Source: Uloborus plumipes (taxonomy: Eukaryota; Arthropoda; Arachnida; Araneae; Uloboridae). From it: 64,000 bases of DNA. Made by a program: the position numbers and the translations under genes. The stretch covers positions 1 through 64,000 of the forward strand of contig JAXGGA010002177.1 of the NCBI GenBank assembly GCA_038373865.1. Direction: 5' to 3'. This document shows, one piece after another, positions 60,007 to 64,000 of the stretch (position 1 is the first letter of the stretch; each line of letters opens with the position of its first letter). Below the pieces are notes generated by a model. That model did no database searches. It had not been told where the DNA came from and saw only the letters and a list, made by a program, of their open reading frames with translations.

Positions 60007-61019
60007 TGACATTTAATGCGTTGATTGGAAAAAAATATTTCGGCATTACACAGCAAGAACAGCCAAAGAGGAAAAAAAACGGGAACTTTCCCATTTTTGT
60101 TCACTTGAAAAGCAGCGACTGCCGCTGCTTTTCGACCCCCGTATCTATGCAATGCTTAACATCCTGAACACCCCCGTGCCGCAGTATTTTCCCCCTTCGC
60201 GTCAGCCAAAGCGCCGGTAAAGGCGGAATGAAAAGTGCTTCTGTGCGTAGATGTCGCTTCTGCGCAGCGTTACGATTCGTGTTTTCTGTGGTGTTTTGTT
60301 TTCTATGAAATGTTTCTGTTATTTTCAAATGTTTCGTTTTTTCTTTGTCATATTGTTTCTCATGTTTCAGCTGGAATTGAAAAAAGACTTAAAAATTAAA
60401 GACGACAGAAAACAGAAAAATTCATGTCAGTAGTGTATGGAAGTAAATTTAAAAAATTTGCTTTTGGAGTTGATAAAGATGCATTTATAGTCTAGCAAAA
60501 ACGTACGGGAACTTTTTTGACATTATAAGACGGATAGCAGATATTTATATGGGAACAAGTTTTTTGTGAAAAATGTATAAAAAATGTTCTTGATTCTAGT
60601 TTTTAAAAGTGAACTGAGTCAACTGTTTACAGAAACTGATGTTGTTGCAGTTAATTTTAACTATACCAGACGCACTTGTTTCTGTAGAGTGAATAGTTTC
60701 GGCCATAAAAAGAATTACGAGCAACCTTTCATCAAAAAGAAAGTGAACAAAATTAAAAAAGACCCCGCTTTCAATTTTTATAAACGTCACGGATATTTTC
60801 ATCACAATGGAAGAAAGAAGAATGGATTTTATATAGAATTCGATTAATAGCTTCGTACATATGTTTATACTAAGGGCTACTTAAATATCAATTATACTCA
60901 TACTGTTTTATTACACGGTTAACATCATCTGCATTTTTAACATATGTATTATTTTCTTCCACAAATCATCTCATCTGCCTACCCTGGGCGTTCGTTCACG
61001 GCTTTGTGCCTGCTCTTAA
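60007..61019. other. Spacer between the two hAT C-terminal copies
   Basis: Includes a locally GC-richer patch (60110-60260, CCGTGCCGCAG, CAAAGCGCCGG). A lysine/phenylalanine-rich frame at 60584-60847 is not recognised. It may derive from the 5' region of another copy of the hAT element. Confidence 0.35.
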
Positions 61020-61530
61020 TATATTTTAAAGGATTATTTGCATCTTTTAAGAATGTGTATTTTTATTTTCCGGAATTAACGTAAAATTTTAAGTTGATTT
61101 TACTTGAAGTTTTAGTTTGTTAGTTTGTTATGTAAAAAGTGTATAATGCATGTTATGCAGAGCTCTGAATAATATATTTAAGATGATAATTTGCATCTTT
61201 TTAAAATGTGTATCTTTATATTCCGGAATTGAAGGAAAGTTTTTAAGTTGATGAAGAAGTTTTGAGAATGACCCTTAATAATATATCTAAAATGTTAATC
61301 TGCATATTTAGAATGCATATCTTTATTTTTGTAATTAATATAAAATTTAAAGTTGAATTTTTATGTATAAATTTATTGATTTTTTTTTAAAAAGTGAAGT
61401 GAATATGTTTAGCACAACTCCTTAAAATAAGTTTAAGATGATAACTTTAATCTTTTTAAAGAATGTGTACCTTTTTTTCTTCTTTTTTTGAGTGATATAT
61501 TAAATTTTAAGTTGATTATTTAAGTATAAG
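61020..61530 (+). repeat. Tandem array A, ~110-150-bp units
   Basis: About four diverged units, each with AAGATGATAATTTGCATCTT, GTGTATCTTTAT and TTTTAAGTTGATTAT words (starts near 61021, 61171, 61282, 61425). The same units form array B at 62970-63665. Confidence 0.75.
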
Positions 61531-61924
61531 TTTATTCTGCAGAAGTAGACATTCCCACAATTGCAGCACACAATGGGCAGACCTAGATAAATTTTAAAAC
61601 TGTCTGCGGACAGAATGAATTTCTTAAAATTTTCTGCAAAAAAAAACGCTGAATTCTCCACTCTTATATCGCTGCCAACAGCAAAAAAAAAAAAAAAATG
61701 TATGAGAACCATACCACTCTAAAATCAGCAAGTTTTTTCAATTATATTTACTCTTGTTTCAGGATTATTAACTGGATTCCTCAAAATTGGGGACCAAAAT
61801 ATGTCCTTTACCAAAAAAATGTTCTAATACGGAAATTTATCTCAAACATGTCAAAATTGTCTGCAACATTTGAAAACTTTCTGCGAACGGCGTTCGCGTG
61901 TTCGTCTATGTTATCTGTCTCTGC
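61531..61924. other. Insertion-like block between array A and hAT copy 2
   Basis: Contains opposing TTTTCTGC/GTCTGC words (about 61600-61645 and 61855-61890) and the hairpin GCGAACGGCGTTCGC. This may be a small MITE; the ends are not clear. Confidence 0.3.
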
Positions 61925-62748
61925 CAATGGGTTTTAATAGAAAATATTCTCTGAGTTCTTCAACCTTTTGAAGAAATAACTAAACAAACAAGCAAAGATG
62001 ATGAAGTTATGTCCTTTGTAATACCGGCTGTGGCCACTCTTTAATTCATATTTATCAAAACGACAAAAAGATGAGTGCATACAAACAATGAAAGGGAACC
62101 TTAAAGATGCAGTTCAGAACAGATTTTTAAATGACGAAAAATTAAATGTACAAAACGAAAAACATTTTTGCATAGCAACTGCACTTGATCCCCGATTCAA
62201 ATCTTTCTTTTTAAATGACATAACAAAAGTTTAAAACTTGGATTCTAAAAGAAATTTTTCTCAAAGAAGCCAAAGTGAAGCTGAGGCAAAAAAAAAAACA
62301 AAAAAAAAAAAAAACAAATTATTGATTAAAAAAAAGTTTTAAAGGTGAAGTTCACGTAGACGAATGGAACTGTTACAGTGAATTCGTAGAAAAACAAAAA
62401 GTTGCTTCGCAGGAAAGCATAGGCATAGAAGGGGAATCTACTGAAAACTCTGAGAACGAATTTGGAGGTCAAGAGTTTTTAATGTATTTTAGTCTCCCCC
62501 CTATTAAAAGAAATGAAAATTCCATTACTTGGTGGAAACATCATGCAGAAGAGTTTCCACGAGCGAAGCTCCTTGTTTTGAGGTACTTAAGTGCTCCGCC
62601 AAGATCCGTAAACTCTGAATATTTATTTAGTTGAGCTAAGAGAATTTACACTGAGAACAGAAACCGTCTAGCACGGAATAATGCAGAAAAACTTCTTTTT
62701 TGTAATGAAAAATCTAAAATATTGTCCACCGTTGATAAATTAAGCTGA
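61925..62748 (+). pseudogene. hAT transposase C-terminal half, copy 2 (better preserved)
   Basis: Reads LQPFEEITKQTSKDDEVMSF, VIPAVATL, then (shifted) NSYLSKRQKDECIQTMKGNL, KDAVQNRFLNDEKLNVQNEK, HFCIATALDPRFKSFFLND. The C-terminus ITWWKHHAEEFPRAKLLVLR, YLSAPPRSVNSEYLFS (hATC), a stop, AKRIYTENRNRLARNNAEKL and LLFCNEKSKILSTVDKLS follows, with TGA at 62746-62748. Ac/ZBED1-like. A few frameshifts and one in-frame stop make it non-functional. The upstream part of the transposase is absent in this copy. Confidence 0.85.
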
Positions 62749-62969
62749 TGCGTAAATTAAAAAGTAGTAAACTGCCATATTCAAGGTCAATCCTAACGGC
62801 GTAAGCTCATTGGGAATTTTGGAATGCTGAGTGAAGTTAGTAATCTTCGCTTTTCCGAGGAAAATTATTTTAGCTAAGAATTTCAACTGAGCTTCTGCAT
62901 TAGGTTAAAGTAGATGATGATTATAACAGTAAGGACTAATAGCTATAAATTATTGCTTAATTTTCTTTT

Positions 62970-63665
62970 TTCTAATTTTCTAAGATTTTAATCTGCATCT
63001 TTAAAGAAGGTGTATCTTTGTTTTTTCTTGAGTTAAAGAAAAAATATAAGTTGATTATTTAAATTTAAGTTTATAAATTCATTTTTAAAATAGTGAACAT
63101 ATTTAGCATAATTTTTCATGATGTATAAGATGTTAATTTGCATCTTTTAAGAATTTGTATCTTTATTTTTAGAATTTTTAAGTTTATTTTTACAATTTTA
63201 AGTTGGTTTTATTTTTAGTTTATTAATTTGTTACATAAAAAGTGTACAGTGCATGTTATGCAGAGCTCTGAATAATATATTTAAGATGATAATTTGCATC
63301 TTTTTAAAATGTGTATCTTTATATTCTGGAATTGAAGGAAAGCTTTTAAGTTGATTATTTGAGGAATAAGTTAATTTGATTTTAAAAAAATGAACGTTTT
63401 GAGAATGACTCTTAATAATATATTTAAAATGCTAATCTGCATCTTTAAAATGCGTATTTAAATTTTTGGAATTGATATAAGATTTCAAATTGATTATTAT
63501 GTATAAATTTATTGATTTGTTTTTAAAAAGTGAAGTGAATGTTTAGCATAACTCTTTAAAATATATTTAAGATGATAATTTACATCTTTTTAGAGAATGT
63601 ATACCTTTTATTTGAGTGACATATTAAATTTCAAGTTGATTATTTAAGTATAAGTTTATGGCCCA
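62970..63665 (+). repeat. Tandem array B, ~140-155-bp units
   Basis: About five units with starts near 62977, 63117, 63273, 63417 and 63557, carrying the same core words as array A. TATGCAGAGCTCTGAATAAT occurs once in each array, showing that the arrays are copies of one region. It lies downstream of hAT transposase copy 2 exactly as array A lies downstream of copy 1. Confidence 0.8.
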
Positions 63666-63904
63666 AAGTGGTCCTGTGTTAATATTTTCGTTTTTTAATT
63701 GTATGTAGAAAACTTTTACAATTGTATTATTATTAATAAAAAAACTTTCAAAATAAAATTGTATTTTTTGTGTTTGCAAAATTGGAAACAACAAAATGTA
63801 TTTACTTTACTAGCTGCGTTGCACGGGCAATTTATATTTGAATGTATTTAATATATTTTAAAAGAAATGATGTAAATAAGTGAATATGCAATGTATCTGT
63901 AATG

Positions 63905-63949
63905 CCGGATATCCGGTATCCGGCAAAATCACTATCCGGTCCATCCCTA
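63905..63949 (-). repeat. hAT right end with CCGGATATCC subterminal repeats
   Basis: GCCGGATATCCGGTATCCGG, then ACTATCCGGTCCATCCCTA, inverted match of the left end at 48929. Confidence 0.75.
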
Positions 63950-64000
63950 GTAAAAATAGTTATTTTACAGTTTATTACTGTAAAACTAGTTATTTTAGTT

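Larger units (their letters stand above)
48929..63949 (+). mobile_element. Possible 15-kb Ac-like hAT element with nested insertions
   Basis: TAGGGATGGACCGGATATCC at 48929 and its complement at the right end (TATCCGGTCCATCCCTA, ending 63949) form a 17-bp perfect inverted repeat. Both ends have clustered CCGGATATCCGG subterminal words. Between them, in + orientation, are a BED-finger exon (53704-54078) and two copies of an Ac/ZBED-type transposase C-terminus. The expected 8-bp flanks (AAAGAAAC and GTAAAAAT) do not match, so the two ends may belong to different copies. The span is filled with MITEs, a copia element and tandem repeats. Confidence 0.5.

Noticed and set aside
60584..60847. Plus-strand 87-codon frame rich in K, F and H
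   Set aside because: No recognisable domain, no splice or promoter context, and it lies in a transposon-derived spacer.

Overview
The window looks like arthropod nuclear DNA, most probably a chelicerate such as a spider: AT-rich, intron-bearing, crowded with decayed transposons, and carrying a gene for a cuticle or tracheal chitin-binding protein. The taxon is inferred from style and from the CBM14 gene; no species marker is visible.

Two host genes can be supported exon by exon. On the + strand, 7659-15366 holds the last four exons of a secreted chitin-binding protein with three peritrophin-A (CBM14) domains, of the obstructor/Gasp type. On the - strand, 43706 down to 17961 holds eight exons of mitochondrial medium-chain acyl-CoA dehydrogenase (ACADM), from about residue 90 of the mature-length protein to the stop codon, with the catalytic glutamate present. 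The 5' exons of both genes lie outside the window or were not found. The genes converge, with about 2.6 kb between their stop codons.

The rest is mostly mobile DNA. 1-7.2 kb: a broken ZBED5-like hAT transposase interrupted by two MITEs, then a 2.4-kb TIR element with a huge internal foldback. 7.6-17.8 kb: chitin-binding gene introns and 3' flank with hAT MITEs, a dead Tc1/mariner and TTAA-type MITEs. 18-43 kb: ACADM introns filled with tRNA-derived SINEs, hAT and pogo remnants, LINE tails, a composite hAT pair, a 1.5-kb hAT-like element with perfect 41-bp ends, and a Ty3/gypsy element (38.58-43.00 kb) with both LTRs and an uninterrupted 1333-codon gag-pol. 43.8-48.9 kb: a 5'-truncated second gypsy element (CsRn1-like), whose 3' LTR abuts a LINE RNase H remnant. 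48.9-63.95 kb: an Ac-like hAT territory bounded by matching inverted ends. It contains a BED-finger exon and two copies of the transposase C-terminus. One of these is split by a Ty1/copia element that carries an MBD-like (methyl-CpG-binding) segment between integrase and reverse transcriptase.

The most unusual observations are the MBD-like module in the copia polyprotein, the composite hAT insertion sharing one target duplication across its outer ends, and the 260-bp-arm foldback. No RNA gene apart from tRNA-derived SINEs, no CRISPR array and no prokaryotic feature was seen.
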